64,000 nucleotides of DNA from Metabacillus litoralis (GTDB lineage Bacteria > Bacillota > Bacilli > Bacillales > Bacillaceae): the NCBI RefSeq assembly GCF_003667825.1, contig NZ_CP033043.1, positions 745,001-809,000 of the forward strand, given 5' to 3'. Both the position numbers and the translations under genes were made by a program. Below are positions 45,445-55,087 of the stretch, piece after piece. The notes under the pieces are model-generated. The model saw only the letters and a list, made by a program, of their open reading frames with translations. It had not been told where the DNA came from and ran no database searches. How positions within the stretch are numbered: position 1 is the stretch's first letter; every line of letters starts with the position of its first letter.

Positions 45445-46224
45445 GTGACAAGAAATAAAGTTGAAATTTGTGGAGTAGATACCTCTAAACTTCCAGTTCT
45501 TAAGAATGAGAAAATGAGAGAGCTATTTAAGCGAATGCAAAACGGAGACATATCAGCAAGAGAAGAGCTGGTAAATGGCAACTTAAGATTGGTACTTAGT
45601 GTAATCCAGCGATTTAACAACCGAGGAGAATTTGTTGACGATTTGTTTCAAGTTGGCTGTATAGGATTAATGAAATCAATCGATAATTTTGACTTAGGCC
45701 AGAACGTCAAATTTTCAACATATGCTGTACCAATGATTATCGGAGAAATCCGAAGATACTTAAGAGATAATAACCCAATCCGTGTCTCCCGTTCTTTAAG
45801 AGACATCGCTTACAAAGCACTACAAGTAAGAGAACGTTTAATGAGTGAAACCTCCCGGGAGCCAACCGCAGAGGAAATATCAAAAGTACTTGATGTCCCA
45901 CATGAGGAAATTGTATTTGCACTCGATGCTATTCAAGACCCGGTTTCACTTTTTGAGCCTATCTACAATGATGGGGGAGACCCAATTTTTGTCATGGATC
46001 AGCTAAGTGATGAAAAAAATCGTGATATTCAATGGATTGAAGAATTAGCATTAAAAGAAGGTATGAGACGCCTTAACAGTCGAGAAAAGCTAATTCTACG
46101 CAAGAGATTTTTCCAAGGCAAAACTCAAATGGAAGTCGCAGAAGAGATAGGGATTTCTCAAGCACAAGTTTCTCGTCTAGAAAAAGCTGCAATTAAACAA
46201 ATGAATAAAAATATCCAAAATTAA
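45445..46224 (+). CDS. sigG: Late forespore sigma factor SigG
   Basis: A 259-residue sigma-70 factor directing late forespore genes. The conserved opening RNKVEICGVDTSKLPVL, region 2 (FSTYAVPMIIGEIRRYLRDN) and region 4 (ISQAQVSRLEKAAIKQMNKN) are nearly those of B. subtilis. It starts with GTG, 6 bp after AGGAGGG; the longer ATG frame overlaps the promoter and is rejected. The ribosome binding site is part of a small hairpin. A terminator follows at once. Confidence 0.97.
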   Translation: MTRNKVEICGVDTSKLPVLKNEKMRELFKRMQNGDISAREELVNGNLRLVLSVIQRFNNRGEFVDDLFQVGCIGLMKSIDNFDLGQNVKFSTYAVPMIIGEIRRYLRDNNPIRVSRSLRDIAYKALQVRERLMSETSREPTAEEISKVLDVPHEEIVFALDAIQDPVSLFEPIYNDGGDPIFVMDQLSDEKNRDIQWIEELALKEGMRRLNSREKLILRKRFFQGKTQMEVAEEIGISQAQVSRLEKAAIKQMNKNIQN

Positions 46225-46255
46225 GGCTGCTCTTTTGAGCAGTCTTTTTATTTTG
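46225..46255 (+). terminator. Terminator of sigG
   Basis: GCTGCTC and GAGCAGT(C) pair around TTTT and are followed by a T-run. Confidence 0.85.
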
Positions 46256-46498
46256 TACGTTGTTAGCCGACTCATCTTGTAAAGTCCGTATACTTCCTTC
46301 ACTACCCATAAGCAGGAATCTTACCCTTCACTTCAACAACAAGCTGTAAAATACCTATCTTTAAGTATGACATAAAAAAATCTGAACGAATTGAATAGTT
46401 TATGCTATAAGCTACATAGATATGTAATAGAGGATTTCTTATAAATGTATACAGTAATAAGTTAAAAGATAATGAATTTGAATAATGGAGGTAAGTTA

Positions 46499-46753
46499 AT
46501 GAATATATCTGAGTTTCAAACAAAAGATGTTGTGAATGTTTCTGATGGAAAAAAGATGGGTAACATTGGAGATTTTGATATTAATGTTACAACAGGAAAA
46601 ATTCAAGCCATCATTATAAATGGTCAAGGAAGAATGCTTGGTTTTTTTGGAAAAGACGAGGAATTCGTCATTCCATGGCGAAATATAGTAAAAATAGGTG
46701 AAGATGTTATTTTAGTGAGAATGAATCGACAAATTGAGCTTCAAGATGAATAA
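46499..46753 (+). CDS. ylmC: YlmC/YmxH family protein (PRC-barrel)
   Basis: An 84-residue protein with a PRC-barrel-like fold of the YlmC/YmxH sporulation family, beginning MNISEFQTKDVVNVSDGKKMG and carrying the core GDFDINVTTGKIQAIII and EEFVIPWRNIVKIGEDVILV. Function is unknown. The ATG at 46499 follows GGAGG; the nine-residue longer frame is not homologous. B. subtilis has ylmA just upstream, which is absent here. Confidence 0.88.
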   Translation: MNISEFQTKDVVNVSDGKKMGNIGDFDINVTTGKIQAIIINGQGRMLGFFGKDEEFVIPWRNIVKIGEDVILVRMNRQIELQDE

Positions 46754-46845
46754 ATTGTCACTGAAAGCTAAACGTAACGGGTAATATGTGGTAAAATAAA
46801 GAGCGTTAGAACCAAATTAATGTCGAATATAAAAGGGTTGAAACA

Positions 46846-47685
46846 ATGATGACAGCAAACTCTTTTCAGTTAGAGGATAAAACGTATTTGTCAGTCAGTG
46901 CCTGGGATGGTTTAATAAATGGTCTTTCAGTTGGGTTTACAACCAAAAACGGTGGTAATAGTGTTGAAGAATTTTCCTCTTTAAACCTAGGTCTTCACGT
47001 TAACGACCAAAACGAAATTGTTATAAAGAACAGAGATCAGCTTGCAAAGGCTCTAGGATTTTCATTAGATAACTGGGTTTTTGCAGAACAAGTTCATTCT
47101 AATGTTATAAAGAAAGTGACAAAAGAGAGCAAAGGAAAAGGAATAAGTGTATATGCAGATGGATTAACTGGGTCTGACGGTATTTACACTTCTGAAAAGG
47201 GAATCATGCTATCTCTGTGTTTTGCAGATTGTGTGCCTTTATACTTTATTGCTCCCGAACATTCATTAATTGGCCTTGCTCATGCTGGCTGGAAAGGGAC
47301 AGTAAAGAATATTGCTGGAGAAATGATCATAAAGTGGAATAAAGACGAGGGAGTTAACCTAAAGGATATTAAAGTTGCTATTGGTCCAGCAATTAATGAT
47401 TGTTGTTATATTGTTGACGAAAAAGTGATATCCTCAATAGATAAGAATATTTTAGAAGATTACCCATTGCCTTATGACACTGTATCAGAAGGGCAATACA
47501 AATTAAACCTCCCTCTACTTAATAAATACTATCTTCTGAGTGCAGGTATACCGGATGAAAATATTATAACATCCGATTTATGTACAAGTTGTGAAAGTGG
47601 ACTGTTTTTTTCTCATCGTCGTGACAAAGGAAAAACAGGCAGAATGTTAAGCTTTATTGGAATAAATGAGGAGGCTCACCTGTAG
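46846..47685 (+). CDS. pgeF: Peptidoglycan editing factor PgeF (YlmD)
   Basis: A 279-residue protein of the YlmD/YfiH (DUF152, multicopper polyphenol-oxidase-like) family. Homologues act as purine nucleoside phosphorylases or as wall editing factors that stop L-Ser mis-incorporation. The metal-binding residues appear in [17 protein letters not shown] and [11 protein letters not shown], with [15 protein letters not shown] near the end. The gene starts the pgeF-ylmE-sepF-ylmG run that is conserved beside ftsZ. The stop is 2 bp from ylmE. Confidence 0.92.
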   Translation: MMTANSFQLEDKTYLSVSAWDGLINGLSVGFTTKNGGNSVEEFSSLNLGLHVNDQNEIVIKNRDQLAKALGFSLDNWVFAEQVHSNVIKKVTKESKGKGISVYADGLTGSDGIYTSEKGIMLSLCFADCVPLYFIAPEHSLIGLAHAGWKGTVKNIAGEMIIKWNKDEGVNLKDIKVAIGPAINDCCYIVDEKVISSIDKNILEDYPLPYDTVSEGQYKLNLPLLNKYYLLSAGIPDENIITSDLCTSCESGLFFSHRRDKGKTGRMLSFIGINEEAHL

Positions 47686-47687
47686 AA

Positions 47688-48374
47688 ATGAACGTGCAGG
47701 AAAATTACCGTAATATACGTAGTACAATTGAAAAAACATGTGAACAAGTAGGTAGAAATGCAAATGAAGTTCATGTAGTTGCTGTAACAAAGTATGTAAG
47801 TGTTCAACGTGCAAAGGAAGCCCTTGCTGCTGGAGTAAAACATTTAGGGGAAAACAGAGATGAAGGTCTTATTGAAAAAATAGAAAATATAGGAGAAGGT
47901 CCTATTTGGCACTTTATCGGTTCATTGCAAACACGTAAGGTGAAGAATATCATCAATAAAGTTGACTATATTCATTCGTTAGATCGTCTTTCATTAGCAA
48001 AAGAAATTGATAAGCGTGCTCAAAAACCTATTAAATGCTTTGTTCAAGTTAATGTTTCCGGTGAAGAAGCTAAGCATGGTTGTTCACCAGAAGATGTTGT
48101 GAAATTTATTCAAACATTATCGGAGTATCCTAACATTAAGATTGTTGGATTAATGACAATGGCACCATTCACTGAAGATCATGATGTTATTCGAGGCTGT
48201 TTTAAACGATTAAAACAGCTTCAGCAAGATGTACAAGCATTACAACTCCCATCGGCACCTTGTTTGGAATTATCAATGGGTATGTCTAATGATTATGAAA
48301 TAGCGATTGAAGAAGGTGCTACTTTTATTAGAATTGGCACTTCTCTCGTCGGAAATGAAATTGGAGGTGTATAA
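47688..48374 (+). CDS. ylmE: PLP homeostasis protein YlmE (YggS family)
   Basis: A 228-residue alanine-racemase-fold, single-domain PLP protein. The PLP lysine lies in VVAVTKYVS (Lys35), and the phosphate-binding residues in [26 protein letters not shown]. It keeps pyridoxal phosphate and amino/keto acid pools balanced; it has no racemase activity in the family. GAGGAGG is within the end of pgeF. It is 1 bp ahead of sepF. Confidence 0.94.
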   Translation: MNVQENYRNIRSTIEKTCEQVGRNANEVHVVAVTKYVSVQRAKEALAAGVKHLGENRDEGLIEKIENIGEGPIWHFIGSLQTRKVKNIINKVDYIHSLDRLSLAKEIDKRAQKPIKCFVQVNVSGEEAKHGCSPEDVVKFIQTLSEYPNIKIVGLMTMAPFTEDHDVIRGCFKRLKQLQQDVQALQLPSAPCLELSMGMSNDYEIAIEEGATFIRIGTSLVGNEIGGV

Positions 48375-48375
48375 G

Positions 48376-48831
48376 ATGTCAATTAAAAATAGATTTAAAA
48401 GTTTTTTCGCATTAGAAGATGAAGAATATGAATATGATGAAAATGAGGGTTATGATGAAGAGTATGAAACACATCAACAACAACAACCTTTGGCAGCTAA
48501 ACATCAATCTCAACCAGCAAAGCAAAATGTGGTGAGTTTGCAAAGTATTCAAAAATCCTCTAAAGTTGTTTTAAGTGAACCAAGAGTGTATGCTGAAGCT
48601 CAAGAAGTTGCAGATCATTTGAAGAATCGCCGTGCGGTGGTTGTTAATCTTCAAAGTATACAAAGAGATCAGGCGAAAAGAATTGTTGATTTTTTGAGTG
48701 GTACGGTTTACGCAATAGGTGGAGATATTCAGCGAATTGGAATGAACATTTTTTTATGTACTCCTGATAATGTTGATGTTTCAGGCTCCATATCTGAATT
48801 AGTAACAGAAGATGATCATCAAAGGTGGTAG
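48376..48831 (+). CDS. sepF: Cell division protein SepF
   Basis: A 151-residue protein. The N-terminal amphipathic membrane anchor ([16 protein letters not shown]) is followed by an acidic and Gln-rich linker (~15-60) and the C-terminal FtsZ-binding domain ([35 protein letters not shown]). SepF forms rings that shape FtsZ bundles and act as a second FtsZ tether. The start at 48376 has GGAGGTG upstream. Confidence 0.96.
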   Translation: MSIKNRFKSFFALEDEEYEYDENEGYDEEYETHQQQQPLAAKHQSQPAKQNVVSLQSIQKSSKVVLSEPRVYAEAQEVADHLKNRRAVVVNLQSIQRDQAKRIVDFLSGTVYAIGGDIQRIGMNIFLCTPDNVDVSGSISELVTEDDHQRW

Positions 48832-48837
48832 ACAAAC

Positions 48838-49101
48838 ATGGGTATATTATTTAGTTTACTCTCAACATTAATTACTTTTTATTCTTACGCGCTAATTGTT
48901 TACATATTACTATCTTGGTTCCCAGGAGCAAGGGAATCAGGTTTCGGGCAATTTTTAGCGAAAATTTGTGAACCATACCTTGAGCCCTTCCGGAAATTCA
49001 TTCCCCCACTTGGTATGATTGATATTTCGCCGATTGTCGCAATTTTAGCTCTACGATTTGCTCAATATGGAATTGCTTCGATCTTTAGAATGATTGGCTA
49101 A
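48838..49101 (+). CDS. ylmG: YggT family membrane protein YlmG
   Basis: An 87-residue protein with two membrane helices and the conserved loop [42 protein letters not shown]. YlmG homologues affect membrane protein insertion and nucleoid or cell division behaviour in cyanobacteria and plastids; the bacterial role is unclear. It follows sepF by 6 bp, and its terminator overlaps its stop. Confidence 0.93.
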   Translation: MGILFSLLSTLITFYSYALIVYILLSWFPGARESGFGQFLAKICEPYLEPFRKFIPPLGMIDISPIVAILALRFAQYGIASIFRMIG

Positions 49102-49127
49102 GGGACTATAAGTAGTCCCTCTTTTTC
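49101..49127 (+). terminator. Terminator after ylmG
   Basis: AGGGACT (49101-49107) and AGTCCCT (49114-49120) around ATAAGT, followed by CTTTTT. Confidence 0.8.
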
Positions 49128-49159
49128 ATTTAGGTAAAGAAATATATTGGAGTGGGGTT

Positions 49160-49936
49160 ATGGATCATATATATCAACATTTTCGCAATGAAGAAAGACA
49201 ATTTATTGATCAAGTTTTAGAGTGGAAGGATACTGTATTAAATCAATATAGCCCAAAGCTTACTGATTTTTTAGATCCTCGCGAGCAAGAGATTGTAGCA
49301 TCAGTAGTAGGCGAAAATCTGGATGTAAAGGTGATGTTTTCTGGTGGTGTTCAGGATACGGAAAGAAAAAGAGCTTTTATTTATCCGGATTATTATCAGC
49401 CACTTGAAGAGGATTTTCAGTTAGCACTTTTTGAGATTCATTATGCAAGTAAATTTATCTCTTTACAACATAGACAAGTATTAGGTTCTTTAATGAGTTT
49501 AGGTTTAAAGAGATCTAAATTTGGGGATATACGATTTTACGAAGAAGTTGTTCAATTTGTGTGTGCAAGTGAAATAGCCGATTATTTACGTGCGAATTTC
49601 CATGAAATTGGGCGAGCCAAGGTTACTCTCAAAGAAATGAATGTAGAAAAACTTATACCTCATGTTGAAGATGTACAGGAAATAGTAACAACTGTATCTT
49701 CTCTTAGGCTAGATGTAGTTTGTTCAGCTATTTATACTATTTCACGACAAAAGATTCAACCGTTAATTACAAATGGACTCGTAAAAGTAAATTGGAAAAC
49801 AGTAGACTCGGTCTCTTTTGAATGCCGGGAAGGCGATACTCTCTCAGTCAGAGGTTTTGGAAGGAGTAAACTCGTTTCAATGGAAGGAAAAACAAAAAAA
49901 GACCGATTCAGAGTGATCATTCATAAGCAAAAATAA
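49160..49936 (+). CDS. ylmH: S4-domain RNA-binding protein YlmH
   Basis: A 258-residue protein. The N-terminal region (~1-175) is typical of YlmH, and a C-terminal S4 RNA-binding domain (~182-250, RLDVVCSAIYTISRQKIQPLITNGLVKVNWK) follows. Homologues bind stalled 50S subunits carrying peptidyl-tRNA in ribosome quality control. ATG follows GGAGTGGGG. It lies after the ylmG terminator, so partial read-through or an unseen promoter drives it. Confidence 0.92.
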   Translation: MDHIYQHFRNEERQFIDQVLEWKDTVLNQYSPKLTDFLDPREQEIVASVVGENLDVKVMFSGGVQDTERKRAFIYPDYYQPLEEDFQLALFEIHYASKFISLQHRQVLGSLMSLGLKRSKFGDIRFYEEVVQFVCASEIADYLRANFHEIGRAKVTLKEMNVEKLIPHVEDVQEIVTTVSSLRLDVVCSAIYTISRQKIQPLITNGLVKVNWKTVDSVSFECREGDTLSVRGFGRSKLVSMEGKTKKDRFRVIIHKQK

Positions 49937-50084
49937 ATGACCCGAAATAGTTTTAGTAGTTATAGAAAATATTGTAACGTAAAATTATTTTAAGAAAAAA
50001 CAGGAATTTCAACAAACCTGTCGAAATATGATTTATAATGTTGACAAGGATTAACTATTTCACTACATATTGGAGGTGGCACCC

Positions 50085-50591
50085 GTGCCTTTAACACCGT
50101 TAGATATCCATAATAAGGAATTTAATAAAGGGTTTCGTGGATATGATGAAGATGAAGTTAACGAGTTTTTAGATCAGGTTATCAAAGATTATGAAATGAT
50201 TATACGAGAAAAGAAAGAGCTTGAGTCTCGTGTTACAGAACTAACAGAGAAACTAGGTCACTTTACTAATATTGAAGAGACATTGAATAAATCGATCATT
50301 ATAGCACAAGAAGCAGCAGAAGAAGTGAAGCGGAATGCTCAGAAAGAATCAAAGTTAATTATTAAAGAGGCGGAAAAAAACGCAGATCGAATTATTAATG
50401 AATCTTTAGCTAAATCAAGAAAAATTGCTATGGAGATTGAAGAGCTGAAAAAACAGTCAAAAGTATTCAGAACTCGTTTCCAAATGCTTATAGAGGCACA
50501 GCTTGACCTGCTTAAAAATGATGATTGGGATCATTTATTAGAATATGAGGTTGAGCCTATTTTTGGAGAAACGGAAGAATCCAAAAGTTAA
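50085..50591 (+). CDS. divIVA: Cell-pole protein DivIVA
   Basis: A 168-residue coiled-coil protein that senses negative membrane curvature, places the MinCD/MinJ system and anchors chromosome origins in sporulation. Phe17 and Arg18 of the membrane-binding loop are at the B. subtilis positions. Coiled coils run ~residues 27-60 and 65-130, and the C-terminal DDWDHLLEYEVEPIF is conserved. It starts with GTG at 50085 with GGAGGTGG upstream; the longer frame is rejected. Confidence 0.96.
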   Translation: MPLTPLDIHNKEFNKGFRGYDEDEVNEFLDQVIKDYEMIIREKKELESRVTELTEKLGHFTNIEETLNKSIIIAQEAAEEVKRNAQKESKLIIKEAEKNADRIINESLAKSRKIAMEIEELKKQSKVFRTRFQMLIEAQLDLLKNDDWDHLLEYEVEPIFGETEESKS

Positions 50592-50593
50592 AC

Positions 50594-50623
50594 TTGACTT
50601 TTTTAATTTCAATCGCATATAAT
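50594..50623 (+). promoter_or_regulatory. SigA promoter of ileS
   Basis: TTGACT (50594-50599), an 18-bp spacer and TATAAT (50618-50623), directly after divIVA and ahead of the T-box leader. Confidence 0.8.
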
Positions 50624-50629
50624 ACGGAA

Positions 50630-50920
50630 ACATAGATATGTTTTTGCTCTAATAATACAAATACTATATATAACTGTGATAGGGACAGTAGTCTTTTATG
50701 TTCTTTATATTAGCGAATCGAGGATGGTGTAAGCTCGACATAAAGATAAAAGATGAATATCACCCTTGAGTTCCAGGCTGAACATGTTACCATTAGTAAG
50801 CTGTGGCGTATATTCACGTTACGAATACTAGAGTGGATTAAAGTAGCGTATTTAATCTAGTAGGGTGGTACCGCGAGAAAACCTTCTCGTCCCTTGTGGG
50901 ATGAGAAGGTTTTTTGTGTT
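50630..50920 (+). promoter_or_regulatory. T-box leader of ileS (isoleucine)
   Basis: A tRNA-sensing leader: the specifier codon ATC (50759-50761, in GAATATCACC) reads tRNA-Ile. The T-box AGGGTGGTACCGCG is at 50862-50875, and the terminator CCTTCTC/GAGAAGG with six Ts ends near 50915. Uncharged tRNA-Ile binding stabilises the antiterminator, raising ileS expression. Confidence 0.93.
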
Positions 50921-51009
50921 GTATTAGATAGAATTTTTAAAACATTTACTTATTTTGATGAACAATTACATGAAAAAAAGAGCTATTAAAATAACTGGAG
51001 GAATTAGTG

Positions 51010-53772
51010 ATGGAATACAAAGATACCCTTCTGATGCCGAAAACTGAGTTTCCAATGCGTGGAAACCTACCTAACAGAGAGCCGTTAATGCAAGAAAAAT
51101 GGGCTAAAATGAATATTTATGAAATGGTACAAGAACGAACAAAAGATCGTCCACTGTTTGTTTTACATGATGGACCACCTTATGCAAATGGAGACATTCA
51201 TATGGGGCATGCATTAAATAAAATCTTAAAAGATTTTATTGTTCGTTTTAAATCTATGAGTGGGTATTGTGCACCTTATGTTCCGGGCTGGGATACTCAT
51301 GGTTTACCAATTGAGACAGCTCTTACAAAAAACAAAAAAGTAAAAAGAAAAGAGATGTCTGTTGCCGAATTTCGTAAGCTTTGTGAGGAATACGCTTGGG
51401 AACAAATTAATGGTCAACGTGAGCAGTTTAAACGCTTAGGAGTACGTGGGGATTGGGAAAATCCATATGTAACACTGAAGCCTGAATATGAAGCACAGCA
51501 AATTAAAGTTTTTGGTGAGATGGCGAAAAAAGGTTATATTTACAAAGGATTAAAACCTGTATATTGGTCACCATCAAGTGAATCAGCACTTGCTGAAGCA
51601 GAAATTGAATATCAAGACAAACGCTCTCCATCTATTTATGTTGCCTTCCCTGTAAAAGATGGAAAAGGCGTATTATCACATGATGAAAAAATTATCATTT
51701 GGACAACAACTCCTTGGACAATGCCAGCAAATTTAGGAATTTCGGTACATCCAGAGTTAGAATACAGTGTTGTAGCTGTTGATGGTGAAAAGTATGTTGT
51801 TGCGTCTGATCTAGTAGAATCTGTTGCAACAACTATTGGTTGGGAAAGTTATGAAATTGACCGTACGTTAAAAGGTGTTGAATTAGACCGTGTTACGGCA
51901 AAACATCCAATCTATGACAGAGAATCACTTGTTATGTTAGGTGAGCATGTTACAAGTGATGGAGGAACAGGTTGTGTACACACTGCACCTGGTCATGGAG
52001 AAGATGACTTTATCGTCGGACAACAATACGGGTTAGATGTATTATGTCCAGTTGATGAAAAAGGATATATGACAAAAGAGGCACCAGGGTTTGAGGGGCT
52101 ATTCTATGATGAAGCAAATAAGCCGATCACTGAAAAACTTCAAGAAGTAGGCGCATTATTGAAACTTCAATTCATTACACACTCTTATCCACATGATTGG
52201 AGAACGAAAAAGCCAACAATATTCCGTGCTACTGCTCAATGGTTTGCATCAATCAAAGATTTCCGTGAAGATCTTTTAAAAGCTGTTAATGATACAAAAT
52301 GGGTCCCAGCATGGGGGGAAACTCGTCTTTACAACATGGTTCGTGATCGTGGAGATTGGTGCATTTCCCGTCAACGAGCATGGGGTGTCCCAATTCCTGT
52401 GTTTTACGCTGAAAATGGTGAACCGATCATTACGGATGAAACAATTGAGCATGTGTCAAACTTATTCCGTGATTATGGTTCTAATATTTGGTTTGAACGC
52501 GAAGCAAAAGACCTTTTACCAGATGGCTTTACACATGAAGGAAGCCCTAATGGTAAGTTTACAAAAGAAAATGATATTATGGATGTTTGGTTTGATTCAG
52601 GATCTTCCCACCAAGCGGTACTTTTAGAAAGAGAAGATCTCCAAAGACCAGCAGACTTGTATTTAGAAGGATCTGACCAGTATCGTGGTTGGTTTAACTC
52701 TTCTTTATCAACGGCAGTTGCTGTGACGGGCAAAGCTCCATATAAAGGTGTCCTAAGTCATGGTTTTGCTCTTGATGGAGAAGGGCGTAAAATGAGTAAA
52801 TCTTTAGGGAATACTGTTGTACCTGCTAAAGTTATGAACCAGTTAGGTGGAGATATTCTTCGTTTATGGGTTGCTTCAGTTGATTATCAAGCAGATGTTC
52901 GTGTTTCTGACGCGATTTTAAAACAAGTTGCTGAGGTTTACCGTAAAATTCGTAATACATTCCGTTTCCTATTAGGTAACTTAAGTGATTTTAACCCAGC
53001 AACTGATTCGGTTAGCTTAGAGAACCTTAGAGATGTAGATCGATATATGCTTGTTAAACTTAATAAGCTAACAAAACGAGTAAAAGAAGCTTATGAACAA
53101 TATGAATTTGCGGCGATTTATCATGCCGTTCATAATTTCTGTACGATTGAACTAAGCTCATTCTATTTAGATTTTGCAAAAGATGTACTTTATATTGAGT
53201 CATCAGAAAATCAGGAACGTCGTGCAATTCAGACGGTACTTCACGAAACATTATTATCACTTGTTAAATTAGTAACACCAATTCTTCCTCACACAGCTGA
53301 TGAAGTTTGGGAGCACATTGACTCTGTAACAGAAGAGAGTGTGCAGCTTGTTGACATGCCGGAAGTAAAAGAATATGAACAATCAGATGAACTTGAGAAA
53401 AAATGGGATGCATTTATGACATTACGTGATGATGTTTTAAAAGCATTAGAAGTGGCTCGTAATGAGAAAGTAATCGGAAAGTCATTAACAGCAAGTATTG
53501 CTCTTTATCCAAATTCGGAATCAAGAGCATTACTTAATTCAGTTGATGAAGACTTAAAGCAATTATTTATCGTTTCAGGCTTTACTATTGCTGGAGATTT
53601 TGACGATGCTCCTGAAAATGCTCAGGTCTTTGACACAGTAAAAATTGTAATAACACCGGCAGAAGGTGAAACATGTGATCGTTGTTGGATCGTTACACCA
53701 GAAGTTGGTCAGGTTGAAGAACATCCAACACTATGTCAGCGATGTGCTTCAATTGTGAAGGAACATTATTAA
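51010..53772 (+). CDS. ileS: Isoleucyl-tRNA synthetase
   Basis: A 920-residue class Ia synthetase charging tRNA-Ile. The HIGH motif is HMGH (64-67) and KMSKS is at 594-598. The CP1 editing domain (~190-390) has [14 protein letters not shown] and [18 protein letters not shown]-terminal zinc site uses Cys889, Cys892, Cys909 and Cys912. The ATG at 51010 has GGAGGA upstream; the GTG at 51007 is also in frame but less likely. Expression is set by the T-box leader. The zinc-bearing C-terminus suggests the mupirocin-sensitive eubacterial type. Confidence 0.97.
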   Translation: MEYKDTLLMPKTEFPMRGNLPNREPLMQEKWAKMNIYEMVQERTKDRPLFVLHDGPPYANGDIHMGHALNKILKDFIVRFKSMSGYCAPYVPGWDTHGLPIETALTKNKKVKRKEMSVAEFRKLCEEYAWEQINGQREQFKRLGVRGDWENPYVTLKPEYEAQQIKVFGEMAKKGYIYKGLKPVYWSPSSESALAEAEIEYQDKRSPSIYVAFPVKDGKGVLSHDEKIIIWTTTPWTMPANLGISVHPELEYSVVAVDGEKYVVASDLVESVATTIGWESYEIDRTLKGVELDRVTAKHPIYDRESLVMLGEHVTSDGGTGCVHTAPGHGEDDFIVGQQYGLDVLCPVDEKGYMTKEAPGFEGLFYDEANKPITEKLQEVGALLKLQFITHSYPHDWRTKKPTIFRATAQWFASIKDFREDLLKAVNDTKWVPAWGETRLYNMVRDRGDWCISRQRAWGVPIPVFYAENGEPIITDETIEHVSNLFRDYGSNIWFEREAKDLLPDGFTHEGSPNGKFTKENDIMDVWFDSGSSHQAVLLEREDLQRPADLYLEGSDQYRGWFNSSLSTAVAVTGKAPYKGVLSHGFALDGEGRKMSKSLGNTVVPAKVMNQLGGDILRLWVASVDYQADVRVSDAILKQVAEVYRKIRNTFRFLLGNLSDFNPATDSVSLENLRDVDRYMLVKLNKLTKRVKEAYEQYEFAAIYHAVHNFCTIELSSFYLDFAKDVLYIESSENQERRAIQTVLHETLLSLVKLVTPILPHTADEVWEHIDSVTEESVQLVDMPEVKEYEQSDELEKKWDAFMTLRDDVLKALEVARNEKVIGKSLTASIALYPNSESRALLNSVDEDLKQLFIVSGFTIAGDFDDAPENAQVFDTVKIVITPAEGETCDRCWIVTPEVGQVEEHPTLCQRCASIVKEHY

Positions 53773-53782
53773 GTTTTAACAA

Positions 53783-53829
53783 GGGCCTATTTCTTTAATG
53801 TGTTTATATTAAAGAATAGGCTCTTTTTC
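53783..53829 (+). terminator. Terminator of ileS
   Basis: GCCTATTTCTTTAAT and ATTAAAGAATAGGC pair and are followed by CTCTTTTTC. The 250-bp gap beyond it shows no gene; the minus-strand frame at 53869-54060 has no coding support. Confidence 0.85.
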
Positions 53830-54084
53830 TTTTGTACATAACTATGTAAAATCCAAAAAAAGTATAGTCTACAGACTATATCTTGCAGTATATAGCCCAA
53901 TTTCACAGAAAAAGGTTTTAAAGAGTAAATTCATGGGTAAAAAATACTCATTCAGACAAATGGAAAGAAAGTTAACAAAGTTAGCAGCCATTACAATCAC
54001 AGGAAAATTCTTATCAGGGTGAGCAATGGATTTTTCGGGCAAAACTAATGTTAACATCATGAGAAGGATAAGGAGTTGTCCATC

Positions 54085-54447
54085 TTGAATAAATTTTCTG
54101 GTATTCGTTACGAATTACAATTGATGAGAGAAGAACTGCGAGCTAGATTATTTGATCACAGTTTGTTTGATATGACTTTAGACGAAGATTATCATAAAAG
54201 TCATACATTAATGCATCATATTAAAGAGGAACTTCAAGATGTAGAACGTGCCTTAATGAAAATTGATAAAGGACTTTACGGGTATTGTGAAGAAACCGGT
54301 GAAGAAATTCCTTTTGAAAAATTAAGGATACTCCCAACAGCTAGAACAAAATACGATTTCTTTTTCCAGGAATTATTTGAACGAAAATCTCTCCCACAAC
54401 ACGACTATACTCATGAAGAAACTTATATCACAGGCAGTGATTTCTGA
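54085..54447 (+). CDS. ylyA: YlyA, DksA/TraR-like RNA polymerase-binding protein
   Basis: A 120-residue relative of DksA/TraR (YteA family) at the ylyA position. A helical pair (~5-65) is followed by a degenerate zinc-finger region YGYCEETGEEIPFEKLRILPTART with one Cys instead of four, so zinc binding is unlikely. B. subtilis YlyA binds RNA polymerase and tunes SigG-dependent germination genes. TTG 54085 is preferred (AAGGAG 9 bp upstream); TTG 54076 touches that site. Confidence 0.82.
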   Translation: MNKFSGIRYELQLMREELRARLFDHSLFDMTLDEDYHKSHTLMHHIKEELQDVERALMKIDKGLYGYCEETGEEIPFEKLRILPTARTKYDFFFQELFERKSLPQHDYTHEETYITGSDF

Positions 54448-54464
54448 TCATCATTGACTATTGT

Positions 54465-54497
54465 TACGGCCCAAATTATTTTGTAATTTGGGCCGTT
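54465..54497 (+). repeat. Hairpin after ylyA
   Basis: ACGGCCCAAATTA (54466-54478) and TAATTTGGGCCGT (54484-54496) form a perfect 13-bp stem around TTTTG. The tail TATAATG is not a T-run, but the strong stem may still stop or protect transcripts. Confidence 0.65.
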
Positions 54498-54619
54498 ATA
54501 ATGAATAAATTGTTTTATCCAAGCTATACTTTTCCTAATAACTTACGCTTTTGTTCCGAGTATGGTACAATTTCTTAGGATAAACCCGAAAATAGACATT
54601 AGAAAGTTGGGGGAAGAAC

Positions 54620-55087
54620 GTGTATTATTACATAATTGCTGCAGTCATTATTTTAATTGACCAAGTCACGAAGTGGTTAATCGTAAGAAACATGCAAATT
54701 GGTGAGAATATTACTGTTATTGAAAATTTCTTCTACATAACATCCCATCGAAATCGTGGAGCAGCCTGGGGCATTTTGGAAGGACAAATGTGGTTTTTCT
54801 ATATTATAACGGCTGTTGTTATAGTCGGGTTAATTTATTATATTCAAAAACATACGAAGGAAAATAAGGTAATGGGTGTAGCACTTGGCTTTATGCTAGG
54901 TGGTGCAATTGGTAATTTCATTGACCGTTTATTTCGGAAGGAAGTTGTCGATTTTATTAATACATACATTTTTTCTTATGACTTCCCAATTTTCAATATA
55001 GCAGATTCTGCTCTTTGTATTGGGGTAGCTTTATTATTTATTCATATGTTGTTTTTTGAAGGGAAACAAGAGAAGGAGCAAGCATAA
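54620..55087 (+). CDS. lspA: Lipoprotein signal peptidase LspA
   Basis: A 155-residue four-helix aspartyl membrane protease (signal peptidase II) that cleaves prolipoproteins after diacylglyceryl transfer. Catalytic Asp102 (GNFIDRL) and Asp129 (FNIADS) are present. Starts with GTG; GGGGGAAG lies upstream. Its stop abuts rluD. Substrates include lipoproteins such as that encoded at 8050. Confidence 0.96.
   Translation: MYYYIIAAVIILIDQVTKWLIVRNMQIGENITVIENFFYITSHRNRGAAWGILEGQMWFFYIITAVVIVGLIYYIQKHTKENKVMGVALGFMLGGAIGNFIDRLFRKEVVDFINTYIFSYDFPIFNIADSALCIGVALLFIHMLFFEGKQEKEQA

Noticed and set aside
46302..46523. 73-codon minus-strand frame before ylmC
   Set aside because: It overlaps the ylmC ribosome binding site and start on the other strand, and its residues look like random AT-rich translation.
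50041..50069. SigA promoter TTGACA-N17-TACATA ahead of divIVA
   Set aside because: The start point would fall inside the ribosome binding site, so it cannot drive a normally translated mRNA.
52289..52627. 112-codon plus-strand frame inside ileS
   Set aside because: It is an out-of-frame shadow of the conserved synthetase domain.
53869..54060. 63-codon minus-strand frame between ileS and ylyA
   Set aside because: No ribosome binding site or family resemblance; composition fits non-coding gap DNA.
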